This document shows positions 1-9,851 of a DNA stretch of 37,907 bases, piece after piece. The notes below the pieces were generated by a model that ran no database searches, was not told where the DNA came from, and saw only the letters and a program-made list of their open reading frames with translations. A program made the position numbers and the translations under genes. Source of the stretch: Liolophura sinensis (Eukaryota > Mollusca > Polyplacophora > Chitonida > Chitonidae). The number at the start of each line of letters is the position of its first letter. The stretch's first letter is position 1. Location: the NCBI RefSeq assembly GCF_032854445.1, contig NW_027018344.1, positions 1 to 37,907 of the forward strand, read 5' to 3'.

Positions 1-501
1 AACTCACCCAGCAAATGTCTTACTTCTCAGTCGAAGACAAACTCAATGTCTTTATCTACATGTAGAAAAACCACACCATTTGTATATAAAAAAAACACAA
101 GGTACTTGATACAGTCCGCTGTAAAAGTACAATTGAACACTGACCCACATCAATAAGGTGCCAAAAGATGCGCAATTGGGCCAGGCATCCCAGCTGTTGA
201 AAAATTGCAAATTTCCTTGGTTTCCATGGAGTAAGAGCCGTTGCTGGGCACGCGATCTTGACATCAATGATTATTCATTTGTGGCTACAGCCAAAAGTAT
301 TGGTCGGAGAGCAACGCGGTTTGCACATTCGATTTCTCGTCAAAAAATACGTCGGATTAGCCTCTTACCAGCAGCATTGGAACAGTTTTTTCTACTTTTG
401 GATTTTGTACCCTGGTCTTTTTGCTAATTGAAATCGGCTACATTAACTATGTACAATCGCGACTTGGTCATTACTATATTCAACTTTTCATTATAAGTTA
501 T
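1..501. repeat. Satellite monomer m0, partial
   Basis: The first 50 bp of the unit lie outside the window. It has s64 AA, CACGCG and module S. It carries six 1-bp indels relative to its neighbours (for example GTAAAAGTAC, CATCCCAGC, GCACATTCG, GACTTGG), the highest load in the window. Confidence 0.95.
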
Positions 502-1050
502 GTGCCCTTCGGTAGCCCAGACGACGTCAAATCTTTGGGCCAAGCCCATTTAACTCAGCCAGCAGTTGTCTTACTTCTAAGTCGAAGACAAACTCAATGT
601 CTTTATCTACATGTAGAAAAACCACACCATTTGTATATAAAAAAAACACAAGGTACTTGATACAGTCCGTTGTAAAAAGTACAATTGAACACTGACCCAC
701 ATCAATAAGGTGCCAAAAGATGCGCAATTGGGCCAGGCATCCCCAGCTGTTGAAAAATTGCAAATTTCCTTGGTTTCCATGGAGTAAGAGCCGTTGCTGG
801 GCACGCGATCTTGACATCAATGATTATTCATTTGTGGCTACAGCCAAAAGTATTGGTCGGAGAGCAACGCGGTTTCACCATTCGATTTCTCGTCAAAAAA
901 TACGTCGGATTAGCCTCTTACCAGCAGCATTGGAACAGTTTTTCTACTTTTGGATTTGTACCTGGTCTTTTTGCTAATTGAAATCGGCTACATTAACTAT
1001 GTACAATCGCGACTGGTCATTACTATATTCAACTTTTCATTATAAGTTAT
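502..1050. repeat. Satellite monomer m1
   Basis: Block A, 549 bp. It has s40 C, s64 GT within CTCAGCCAGC, GTCCGTTG, s241 C, CACGCG and module S after ATTTGTACC. One base is missing in GTTTCACC. Confidence 0.95.
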
Positions 1051-1600
1051 GTGCCCTTCGGTAGCCCAGACGACGTCAAATCTTTGGGCCAAGCCCATTT
1101 AACTCACCCAGCAGTTGTCTTACTTCTAAGTCGAAGACAAACTCAATGTCTTTATCTACATGTAGAAAAACCACACCATTTGTATATAAAAAAAACACAA
1201 GGTACTTGATACAGTCCGTTGTAAAAAGTACAATTGAACACTGACCCACATCAATAAGGTGCCAAAAGATGCGCAATTGGGCCAGGCATCCCCAGCTGTT
1301 GAAAAATTGCAAATTTCCTTGGTTTCCATGGAGTAAGAGCCGTTGCTGGGCATGCGATCTTGACATCAATGATTATTCATTTGTGGCTACAGCCAAAAGT
1401 ATTGGTCGGAGAGCAACGCGGTTTGCACCATTCGATTTCTCGTCAAAAAATACGTCGGATTAGCCTCTTACCAGCAGCATTGGAACAGTTTTTCTACTTT
1501 TGGATTTTTACCTGGTCTTTTTGCTAATTGAAATCGGCTACATTAACTATGTACAATCGCGACTGGTCATTACTATATTCAACTTTTCATTATAAGTTAT
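1051..1600. repeat. Satellite monomer m2
   Basis: Block A, 550 bp. It has s40 C, s64 GT, GTCCGTTG, s241 C and module S. It has a unique CATGCG at the s305 site. Confidence 0.95.
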
Positions 1601-2150
1601 GTGCCCTTCGGTAGCCCAGACGACGTCAAATCTCTGGGCAAAGCCCATTTAACTCACCCAGCAGTTGTCTTACTTCTAAGTCGAAGACAAACTCAATGTC
1701 TTTATCTACATGTAGAAAAACCACACCATTTGTATATAAAAAAAACACAAGGTACTTGATACAGTCCGCTGTAAAAAGTACAATTGAACACTGACCCACA
1801 TCAATAAGGTGCCAAAAGATGCGCAATTGGGCCAGGCATCTCCAGCTGTTGAAAAATTGCAAATTTCCTTGGTTTCCATGGAGTAAGAGCCGTTGCTGGG
1901 CACGTGATCTTGACATCAATGATTATTCATTTGTGGCTACAGCCAAAAGTATTGGTCGGAGAGCAACGCGGTTTGCACCATTCGATTTCTCGTCAAAAAA
2001 TACGTCGGATTAGCCTCTTACCAGCAGCATTGGAACAGTTTTTCCACTTTTGGATTTTTGCCTGGTATTTTTTCTAATTGAAATCGGCTACATTAACTAT
2101 GTACAATCGCGACTGGTCATTACTATATTCAACTTTTCATTATAAGTTAT
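1601..2150. repeat. Satellite monomer m3
   Basis: Block A, 550 bp. It has s40 A, s64 GT, s241 T, CACGTG and module P. It pairs with m7 and differs by CTCTGGGC. Confidence 0.95.
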
Positions 2151-2184
2151 GTGCCCTTCGGTAGCCCAGACGACGTCAAATCTT

Positions 2185-2197
2185 TGGGCCAAGCCCA
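2185..2197. other. Short inverted repeat TGGGC-N3-GCCCA, representative copy
   Basis: Two 5-bp arms flank a 3-nt loop (CAA or AAA). The common s40 C/A polymorphism falls in the loop, so pairing survives in most monomers. It is broken in a few copies: m33 (GCCAA) and the copies that lost one G or C (m56, m61, m64, m68). No function is known. A hairpin this short may be chance. Confidence 0.5.
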
Positions 2198-2255
2198 TTT
2201 AACTCACCCAGCAAATGTCTTACTTCTAAGTCGAAGACAAACTCAATGTCTTTAT

Positions 2256-2265
2256 CTACATGTAG
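2256..2265. other. Perfect 10-bp palindrome CTACATGTAG, representative copy
   Basis: The palindrome sits at offsets 106-115 and is intact in every monomer I checked, including the otherwise mutated m0, m61 and m63. Other palindromes of the unit are lost in some copies: GACGTC in m10, TCCATGGA wherever CCATAG occurs, CACGTG in block A. A dimeric DNA-binding protein site is one possible reading, which is inference only. Confidence 0.55.
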
Positions 2266-2282
2266 AAAAACCACACCATTTG

Positions 2283-2290
2283 TATATAAA
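2283..2290 (+). promoter_or_regulatory. TATA-like box TATATAAA, representative copy
   Basis: The box lies at offsets 133-140 and is followed by a run of A. It is changed to TATATGAA in about 15 block B monomers and to TCTATCAA in m47, m56 and m61. That tolerance argues against strong selection for a promoter. No initiator, open frame of note or terminator follows in a consistent way. Confidence 0.15.
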
Positions 2291-2424
2291 AAAAACACAA
2301 GGTACTTGATACAGTCCGCTGTAAAAAGTACAATTGAACACTGACCCACATCAATAAGGTGCCAAAAGATGCGCAATTGGGCCAGGCATCTCCAGCTGTT
2401 GAAAAATTGCAAATTTCCTTGGTT

Positions 2425-2432
2425 TCCATGGA
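2425..2432. other. Palindrome TCCATGGA (NcoI site), representative copy
   Basis: It lies at offsets 275-282. A G to A change gives CCATAG in m12, m17, m28, m30, m31, m34, m36, m42 and m43, so digestion would give 550-bp ladders with dimer and longer bands that mark these subfamilies. Confidence 0.6.
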
Positions 2433-2450
2433 GTAAGAGCCGTTGCTGGG

Positions 2451-2456
2451 CACGTG
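2451..2456. other. CACGTG palindrome (E-box-like), representative copy
   Basis: It lies at offsets 301-306. It is present in nearly all block B and C monomers and in m3, m4, m7 and m8. m0, m1, m5 and m9 read CACGCG, m2 CATGCG and m6 CACGCA. The E-box-like motif is therefore one of several CpG transition products of a CACGCG sequence. Binding by a bHLH factor is not shown. Confidence 0.5.
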
Positions 2457-2467
2457 ATCTTGACATC

Positions 2468-2481
2468 AATGATTATTCATT
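2468..2481. other. Inverted repeat AATGA-TTAT-TCATT, representative copy
   Basis: Five-bp arms surround a 4-nt loop at offsets 318-331. The second arm becomes TTATT in m18, m29, m31 and m44 (GATTATTTATTT) and TGATT in m46. It is weak and may be incidental. Confidence 0.3.
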
Positions 2482-2700
2482 TGTGGCTACAGCCAAAAGT
2501 ATTGGTCGGAGAGCAACGCGGTTTGCACCATTCGATTTCTCGTCAAAAAATACGTCGGATTAGCCTCTTACCAGCAGCATTGGAACAGTTTTTCCACTTT
2601 TGGATTTTTGCCTGGTATTTTTTCTAATTGAAATCGGCTACATTAACTATGTACAATCGCGACTGGTCATTAGTATATTCAACTTTTCATTATAAGTTAT

Positions 2701-3250
2701 GTGCCCTTCGGTAGCCCAGACGACGTCAAATCTTTGGGCCAAGCCCATTTAACTCACCCAGCAAATGTCTTACTTCTAAGTCGAAGACAAACTCAATGTC
2801 TTTATCTACATGTAGAAAAACCACACCATTTGTATATAAAAAAAACACAAGGTACTTGATACAGTCCGCTGTAAAAAGTACAATTGAACACTGACCCACA
2901 TCAATAAGGTGCCAAAAGATGCGCAATTGGGCCAGGCATCCCCAGCTGTTGAAAAATTGCAAATTTCCTTGGTTTCCATGGAGTAAGAGCCGTTGCTGGG
3001 CACGCGATCTTGACATCAATGATTATTCATTTGTGGCTACAGCCAAAAGTATTGGTCGGAGAGCAACGCGGTTTGCACCATTCGATTTCTCGTCAAAAAA
3101 TACGTCGGATTAGCCTCTTACCAGCAGCATTGGAACAGTTTTTCTACTTTTAGATTTGTACCTGGTCTTTTTGCTAATTGAAATCGGCTACATTAACTAT
3201 GTACAATCGCGACTGGTCATTACTATATTCAACTTTTCATTATAAGTTAT
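2701..3250. repeat. Satellite monomer m5
   Basis: Block A, 550 bp. It has s40 C, s64 AA, s241 C, CACGCG and module S after TTAGATTTGTACC. Confidence 0.95.
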
Positions 3251-3800
3251 GTGCCCTTCGGTAGCCCAGACGACGTCAAATCTTTGGGCCAAGCCCATTT
3301 AACTCACCCAGCAAATGTCTTACTTCTAAGTCGAAGACAAACTCAATGTCTTTATCTACATGTAGAAAAACCACACCATTTGTATATAAAAAAAACACAA
3401 GGTACTTGATACAGTCCGCTGTAAAAAGTACAATTGAACACTGACCCACATCAATAAGGTGCCAAAAGATGCGCAATTGGGCCAGGCATCCCCAGCTGTT
3501 GAAAAATTGCAAATTTCCTTGGTTTCCATGGAGTAAGAGCCGTTGCTGGGCACGCAATCTTGACATCAATGATTATTCATTTGTGGCTACAGCCAAAAGT
3601 ATTGGTCGGAGAGCAACGCGGTTTGCACCATTCGATTTCTCGTCAAAAAATACGTCGGATTAGCCTCTTACCAGCAGCATTGGAACAGTTTTTCTACTTT
3701 TGGATTTTTACCTGGTCTTTTTGCTAATTGAAATCGGCTACATTAACTATGTACAATCGCGACTGGTCATTACTATATTCAACTTTTCATTATAAGTTAT
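3251..3800. repeat. Satellite monomer m6
   Basis: Block A, 550 bp. It has s40 C, s64 AA, s241 C and module S. It has a unique CACGCAATC at s305. Confidence 0.95.
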
Positions 3801-4350
3801 GTGCCCTTCGGTAGCCCAGACGACGTCAAATCTTTGGGCAAAGCCCATTTAACTCACCCAGCAGTTGTCTTACTTCTAAGTCGAAGACAAACTCAATGTC
3901 TTTATCTACATGTAGAAAAACCACACCATTTGTATATAAAAAAAACACAAGGTACTTGATACAGTCCGCTGTAAAAAGTACAATTGAACACTGACCCACA
4001 TCAATAAGGTGCCAAAAGATGCGCAATTGGGCCAGGCATCTCCAGCTGTTGAAAAATTGCAAATTTCCTTGGTTTCCATGGAGTAAGAGCCGTTGCTGGG
4101 CACGTGATCTTGACATCAATGATTATTCATTTGTGGCTACAGCCAAAAGTATTGGTCGGAGAGCAACGCGGTTTGCACCATTCGATTTCTCGTCAAAAAA
4201 TACGTCGGATTAGCCTCTTACCAGCAGCATTGGAACAGTTTTTCCACTTTTGGATTTTTGCCTGGTATTTTTTCTAATTGAAATCGGCTACATTAACTAT
4301 GTACAATCGCGACTGGTCATTACTATATTCAACTTTTCATTATAAGTTAT
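3801..4350. repeat. Satellite monomer m7
   Basis: Block A, 550 bp. It has s40 A, s64 GT, s241 T, CACGTG and module P. It is the counterpart of m3. Confidence 0.95.
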
Positions 4351-4900
4351 GTGCCCTTCGGTAGCCCAGACGACGTCAAATCTTTGGGCCAAGCCCATTT
4401 AACTCACCCAGCAAATGTCTTACTTCTAAGTCGAAGACAAACTCAATGTCTTTATCTACATGTAGAAAAACCACACCATTTGTATATAAAAAAAACACAA
4501 GGTACTTGATACAGTCCGCTGTAAAAAGTACAATTGAACACTGACCCACATCAATAAGGTGCCAAAAGATGCGCAATTGGGCCAGGCATCTCCAGCTGTT
4601 GAAAAATTGCAAATTTCCTTGGTTTCCATGGAGTAAGAGCCGTTGCTGGGCACGTGATCTTGACATCAATGATTATTCATTTGTGGCTACAGCCAAAAGT
4701 ATTGGTCGGAGAGCAACGCGGTTTGCACCATTCGATTTCTCGTCAAAAAATACGTCGGATTAGCCTCTTACCAGCAGCATTGGAACAGTTTTTCCACTTT
4801 TGGATTTTTGCCTGGTATTTTTTCTAATTGAAATCGGCTACATTAACTATGTACAATCGCGACTGGTCATTACTATATTCAACTTTTCATTATAAGTTAT
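4351..4900. repeat. Satellite monomer m8
   Basis: Block A, 550 bp. It has s40 C, s64 AA, s241 T, CACGTG and module P. It is the counterpart of m4. Confidence 0.95.
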
Positions 4901-5441
4901 GTGCCCTTCGGTAGCCCAGACGACGTCAAATCTTTGGGCCAAGCCCATTTAACTCACCCAGCAAATGTCTTACTTCTAAGTCGAAGACAAACTCAATGTC
5001 TTTATCTACATGTAGAAAAACCACACCATTTGTATATAAAAAAAACACAAGGTACTTGATACAGTCCGCTGTAAAAAGTACAATTGAACACTGACCCACA
5101 TCAATAAGGTGCCAAAAGATGCGCAATTGGGCCAGGCATCCCCGGCTGTTGAAAAATTGCAAATTTCCTTGGTTTCCATGGAGTAAGAGCCGTTGCTGGG
5201 CACGCGATCTTGACATCAATGATTATTCATTTGTGGCTACAGCCAAAAGTATTGGTCGGAGAGCAACGCGGTTTGCACCATTCGATTTCTCGTCAAAAAA
5301 TACGTCGGATTAGCCTCTTACCAGCAGCATTGGAACAGTTTTTCTACTTTTGGATTTTTACCTGGTCTTTTTGCTAATTGAAATCGGCTACATTAAATCG
5401 CGACTGGTCATTACTATATTCAACTTTTCATTATAAGTTAT
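4901..5441. repeat. Satellite monomer m9, 9-bp deletion
   Basis: Block A, 541 bp, the shortest copy. It has s241 C followed by CCGGCTG, CACGCG and module S. CTATGTACA is missing between CATTAA and ATCGCG. It is the last monomer of block A. Confidence 0.95.
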
Positions 5442-5992
5442 GTGCCCTTCGGTAGCCCAGACAACGTCAAATCTTTGGGGCCAAGCCCATTTAACTCACC
5501 CAGCAGTTGTCTTACTTCTAAGTCGAATACAAACTCAATGTCTTTATCTACATGTAGAAAAACCACACCATTTGTATATAAAAAACACACAAGGTACTTG
5601 ATACAGTCCGCTGTAAAAAGTACAATTGAAAACTGACCCACATCAATAAGGTGCCAAAAGATGCGCAATTGGGCCAGGCATCTCCAGCTGTTGCAAAATT
5701 GCAAATTTCCTTAGTTTCCATGGAGTAAGAGCCGTTGCTGGGCACGTGATCTTGACATCAATGATTATTCATTTGTGGCTACAGCCAAAAGTATTGGTCG
5801 GAGAGCAACGCGGTTTTGCACCATTCGATTTCTCGTCAAAAAATACGTCGGATTAGCCTCTTACCAGCAGCATTGGAACAGTTTTTACACTTTGGATTTT
5901 TGCCTGGTCTTTTTGCGAATTGAAATGGGCTACATTAACTATGTACAATCGCGACTGGTCATTACTATATTCAACTTTTCATTATAAGTTAT
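5442..5992. repeat. Satellite monomer m10
   Basis: Block B, 551 bp. It has GACAACGTC (AatII-type palindrome lost), s64 GT, GAAAACTG, TTGCAAAATTGC and module R with AAATGGGC. It resembles m22 and carries 1-bp insertions in G and T runs. Confidence 0.95.
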
Positions 5993-6544
5993 GTGCCCTT
6001 CGGTAGCCCAGACGACGTCAAATCTTTGGGCAAAGCCCATTTAACTCACCCAGCAGTTGTCTTACTTCTAAATCAAAAACAAACTCAATGTCTTTATCTA
6101 CATGTAGAAAAACCACACCATTTGTATATAAAAAAAACACAAGGTACTTGATACAGTCAGCTGTAAAAAAGTACAATTGAACACTGACCCACATCAATAA
6201 GGTGCCAAAAGATGCGCAATTGGGCTAGGTATCTCCAGCTGTTGAAAAATTGCAAATTTCCTTGGTTTCCATGGAGTAAGAGCCGTTGCTGGGGCACGTG
6301 ATCTTGACATCAATGATTATTCATTTGTGGCTACAGCCAAAAGTATTGGTCGGAGAGCAACGCGGTTTGCACCATTCGATTTCTCGTCAAAAAATACGTC
6401 GGATTAGCCTCTTACCAGCAGCATTGGAAAAGTTTTTCCACTTTTGGATTTTAGCCTGGTATTTTTTCTAATTGAAATCGGCTACATTAACTGTGTACCA
6501 TCGCGACTGGTCATTACTATATTCAACTTTTCATTATAAGTTAT
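5993..6544. repeat. Satellite monomer m11
   Basis: Block B, 552 bp. It has s40 A, AAATCAAAAAC, GTCAGCTG, GGGCTAGGTATC, module P and ACTGTGTACC. The 5' part matches m23. Confidence 0.95.
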
Positions 6545-7098
6545 GTGCCCTTCGGTAGCCCAGACGACGTCAAATCTTTGGGCAAAGCCCATTTAACCTC
6601 ACCCAGCAGTTGTCTTACTTCTAAGTCGAAGACAAATTCAATGTCTTTATCTACATGTAGAAAAAACCACACCATTTGTATATGAAAAAAAACACAAGGT
6701 ACTTGATACAGTCCGCTGTAAAAAGTACAATTGAACACTGACCCACATCAATAAGGTGCCAAAAGATGCGCAATTGGGCCAGGCATCTCCAGCTGTTGAA
6801 AAATTGCAAATTTCCTTGGTTTCCATAGAGAAAGAGCCGTTGCTGGGCACGTGATCTTGACATCAATGATTATTCATTTGTGGCTACAGCCAAAAGTATT
6901 GGTCGGAGAGCAACGCGGTTTTGCACCATTCGATTTCTCGTCAAAAAATACGTCGGATTAGCCTCTTACCAGCAGCATTGGAACAGTTTTTCCACTTTTG
7001 GATTTTTACCTGGTCGTTTTGCTAATTGAAATCGGCTACATTAACTATGTACAATCGCGACTGGTCATTACTATATTCAACTTTTCATTATAAGTTAT
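6545..7098. repeat. Satellite monomer m12
   Basis: Block B, 554 bp, the longest copy. It has s40 A, TATATGAA, CCATAGAGAAAG and module Q. Four 1-bp insertions lie in homopolymers. Its 3' part matches that of m23. Confidence 0.95.
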
Positions 7099-7647
7099 GT
7101 GCCCTTCGGTAGCCCAGACGACGTCAAATCTTTGGGCAAAGCCCATTTAACTCACCCAGCAAATGTCTTACTTCTAAGTCGAAGACAAACTCAATGTCTT
7201 TATCTACATGTAGAAAAACCACACCATTTGTATATGAAAAAAACACAAGGTACTTGATACAGTCCGCTGTAAAAAGTACAATTGAACACTGACCCACATC
7301 AATAAGGTGCCAAAAGATGCGCAATTGGGACAGGCATCTCCAGCTGTTGAAAAATTGCAAATTTCCTTGGTTTCCATGGAGTAAGAGCCGTTGCTGGGCA
7401 CGTGATCTTGACATCAATGATTATTCATTTGTGCTACAGCCAAAGGTATTGGTCGGAGAGCAACGCGGTTTGCACCATTCGATTTCTCGTCAAAAAATAC
7501 GTCGGATTAGCCTCTTACCAGCAGCATTGGAACAGTTTTTCCACTTTTGGATTTTTACCTGGTCTTTTTGCGAATTGAAATCGGCTACATTAACTATGTA
7601 CAATCGCGACTGGTCATTACTATATTCAACTTTTCATTATAAGTTAT
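7099..7647. repeat. Satellite monomer m13
   Basis: Block B, 549 bp. It has s40 A, s64 AA, TATATGAA, GGGACAGG, CAAAGGTATT and module R. By eye it is identical to m24 except for one missing G in TTTGTGCTAC. Confidence 0.95.
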
Positions 7648-8200
7648 GTGCCCTTCGGTAGCCCCAGACGACGTCAAATCTTTGGGCCAAGCCCATTTAA
7701 CTCACCCAGCAGTTGTCTTACTTCTAAGTCGAAGAAAATTCAATGTCTTTATCTACATGTAGAAAAAACCACACCATTTGTATATAAAGAAAACACAAGG
7801 TACTTGATACTGTCCGCTGTAAAAAGTACAATTGAACACTGGCCCACATCAATAAGGTGCCAAAAGATGCGCAATTGGGCCAGGCATCTCCAGCTGTTGA
7901 AAAATTGCAAATTTCCTTGGTTTCCCATGGAGTAAGAGCCGTTGCTGGGCACGTGATCTTGACATCAATGATTATTCATTTGTGGCTACAGCCAAAAGTA
8001 TTGGTCGGAGAGCAACGCGGTTTGCACCATTCGATTTCTCGTCAAAAAATACGTCGGATTAGCCTCTTATCAGCAGCATTGGAACAGTTTTTCCACTTTT
8101 GGATTTTAGCCTGGTATTTTTTCTAATTGAAATCGGCTACATTTAACTGTGTACCATCGCGACTGGTCATTACTATATTCAACTTTTCATTATAAGTTAT
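7648..8200. repeat. Satellite monomer m14
   Basis: Block B, 553 bp. It has AAAGAAAAC, ATACTGTCC, CACTGGCCC, TTATCAGC and module P. It has the same type as m25, m40 and m46, plus several private 1-bp insertions. Confidence 0.95.
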
Positions 8201-8750
8201 GTGCCCTTCGGTAGCCCAGACGACGTCAAATCTTTGGGCAAAGCCCATTTAACTCACCCAGCAGTTGTCTTACTTCTAAGTCGAAGACAAACTCAATGTC
8301 TTTATCTACATGTAGAAAAACCACACCATTTGTATATGAAAAAAACACAAGGTACTTGATACAGTCCGCTGTAAAAAGTACAATTGAACACTGACCCACA
8401 TCAATAAGGTGCCAAAAGATGCGCAATTGGGCCAGGCATCTCCAGCTGTTGAAAAATTGCAAATTTCCTTGGTTTCCATGGAGTAAGAGCCGTTGCTGGG
8501 CACGTGATCTTGACATCAATGATTATTCATTTGTGGCTACAGCCAAAAGTATTGGTCGGAGAGCAACGCGGTTTGCACCATTCGATTTCTCGTCAAAATA
8601 TACGTCGGATTAGCCTCTTACCAGCAGCATTGGAACAGTTTTTCCACTTTTGGATTTTTACCTGGTCGTTTTGCTAATTGAAATCGGCTACATTAACTAT
8701 GTACAATCGCGACTGGTCATTACTCTATTCAACTTTTCATTATAAGTTAT
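8201..8750. repeat. Satellite monomer m15
   Basis: Block B, 550 bp. It has s40 A, s64 GT, TATATGAA, AAAATATACG, module Q and TACTCTATTC. It has the same type as m26 and m41. Confidence 0.95.
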
Positions 8751-9300
8751 GTGCCCTTCGGTAGCCCAGACGACGTCAAATCTTTGGGCCAAGCCCATTT
8801 AACTCACCCAGCAAATGTCTTACTTCTAAGTCGAAGACAAACTCAATGTCTTTATCTACATGTAGAAAAACCACACCATTTGTATATAAAAAAAACACAA
8901 GGTACTTGATACAGTCCGCTGTAAAAAGTACAATTGAACACTGACCCACATCAATAAGGTGCCAAAAGATGCGCAATTGGGCCAGGCATCTCCAGCTGTT
9001 GAAAAATTGCAAATTTCCTTGGTTTCCATGGAGTAAGAGCCGTTGCTGGGCACGTGATCTTGACAGCAATGATTATTCATTTGTGGCTACAGCCAAAAGT
9101 ATTGGTCGGAGAGCAACGCGGTTTGCACCATTCGATTTCTCGTCAAAAAATACGTCGGATTAGCCTCTTACCAGCAGCATTGGAACAGTTTTTCTACTTT
9201 TGGATTTTTCCCTGGTATTTTTTCTAATTGAAATCGGCTACATTAACTGTGTACCATCGCGACTGGTCATTACTATATTCAACTTTTCATTATAAGTTAT
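8751..9300. repeat. Satellite monomer m16
   Basis: Block B, 550 bp. It has s40 C, s64 AA, GACAGCAAT, module P after TTCCCTGG, and ACTGTGTACC. It has the same type as m27 and m42. Confidence 0.95.
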
Positions 9301-9851
9301 GTGCCCTTCGGTAGCCCAGACGACGTCAAATCTTTGGGCAAAGCCCATTTAACTCACCCAGCAGTTGTCTTACTTCTAAGTCGAAGACAAACTCAATGTC
9401 TTTATCTACATGTAGAAAAAACCACACCATTTGTATATAAAAAAAACACAAGGTACTTGATACAGTCCGCTGTAAAAAGTACAATTGAACACTGACCCAC
9501 ATCAATAAGGTGCCAAAAGATGCGCAATTGGGCCAGGCATCTCCAGCTGTTGAAAAATTGCAAATTTCCTTGGTTTCCATAGAGTAAGAGCCGTTGCTGG
9601 GCACGTGATCTTGACATCAATGATTATTCATTTGTGGCTACAGCCAAAAGTATTGGTCGGAGAGCAACGCGGTTTGCACCATTCGATTTCTCGTCACAAA
9701 ATACGTCGGATTAGCCTCTTACCAGCAGCATTGGAACAGTTTTTCCACTTTTGGATTTTTACCTGGTCGTTTTGCTAATTGAAATCGGCTACATTAACTA
9801 TGTACCATCGCGACTGGTCATTACTATATTCAACTTTTCATTATAAGTTAT
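9301..9851. repeat. Satellite monomer m17
   Basis: Block B, 551 bp. It has s40 A, s64 GT, CCATAG, GTCACAAAAT, module Q and TATGTACCATC. It has the same type as m28, m30 and m43. Confidence 0.95.

Larger units (their letters stand above)
2176..2469 (-). other. Recurrent 97-codon antisense open frame, probably non-coding (representative copy)
   Basis: An open frame of 97 codons is present at the same place in most monomers, starting MMSRSRAQQ and ending in the GACGTC region. I do not recognise it. Two other frames overlap it (65 codons on the same strand, 64 codons on the opposite strand). Subfamily markers change its residues without evident restraint: s64 swaps Gln and His, s241 Arg and Gly, s280 His and Tyr, and s100 (TGTC/TGTG) Asp and His. 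One-bp indels truncate or extend it in several copies. The predicted peptide is rich in Phe, Leu, Cys and Trp with no clear domain. Confidence 0.12.
2151..2700. repeat. Satellite monomer m4 (reference for offsets)
   Basis: Block A, 550 bp, 40% G+C by hand count (222 of 550). It has s40 C, s64 AA, s241 T, CACGTG and module P. It is the type copy used here to locate motifs. About 18 CpG steps are present, so CpG is only mildly depleted. Confidence 0.95.
1051..3250. repeat. Block A tetramer copy 1 (m2-m5)
   Basis: These four monomers carry modules S, P, P, S. Site s40 reads C, A, C, C and s241 reads C, T, T, C. The same order recurs immediately in 3251-5441 with only scattered single differences, mainly s64 GT versus AA in the first member. 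The two copies are therefore a 2.2-kb higher-order repeat. Confidence 0.8.
1..5441. repeat. Satellite block A (m0-m9), tetramer higher-order period
   Basis: This domain is set apart by 3' module S, found nowhere else, together with s241 C and the CACGCG state at s305 in about half its monomers. Types alternate with a period of four: m2-m5 and m6-m9 correspond one to one. It ends at a 9-bp internal deletion in m9. The border is placed where module S disappears and modules R and Q appear. Confidence 0.85.
3251..5441. repeat. Block A tetramer copy 2 (m6-m9)
   Basis: This is the second copy of the 2.2-kb unit. m7 matches m3, m8 matches m4, and m9 resembles m5 but reads TTTTTACCTGG where m5 has a TTAGATTTGTACC variant. 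The copy is 9 bp short because m9 lacks CTATGTACA between 5396 and 5397. Confidence 0.8.

Noticed and set aside
2221-2240. CENP-B box on the minus strand (TTCGACTTAGAAG)
   Set aside because: TTCGNNNNA is matched, but the required CGGG is absent, and no other TTCG in the unit fits the consensus.
2283-2290. TATATAAA as a real promoter in each monomer
   Set aside because: It lies in an A/T-rich run, is mutated in whole subfamilies, and no downstream gene or terminator is found. It is kept only as a low-confidence note.
2521-2550. Pol III B-box-like ATTCGATTTC as sign of a SINE-derived unit
   Set aside because: It lacks the GG before TTCGA and the final CC, and no A box sits at the right spacing upstream. 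TGGCTACAG is only a partial match.
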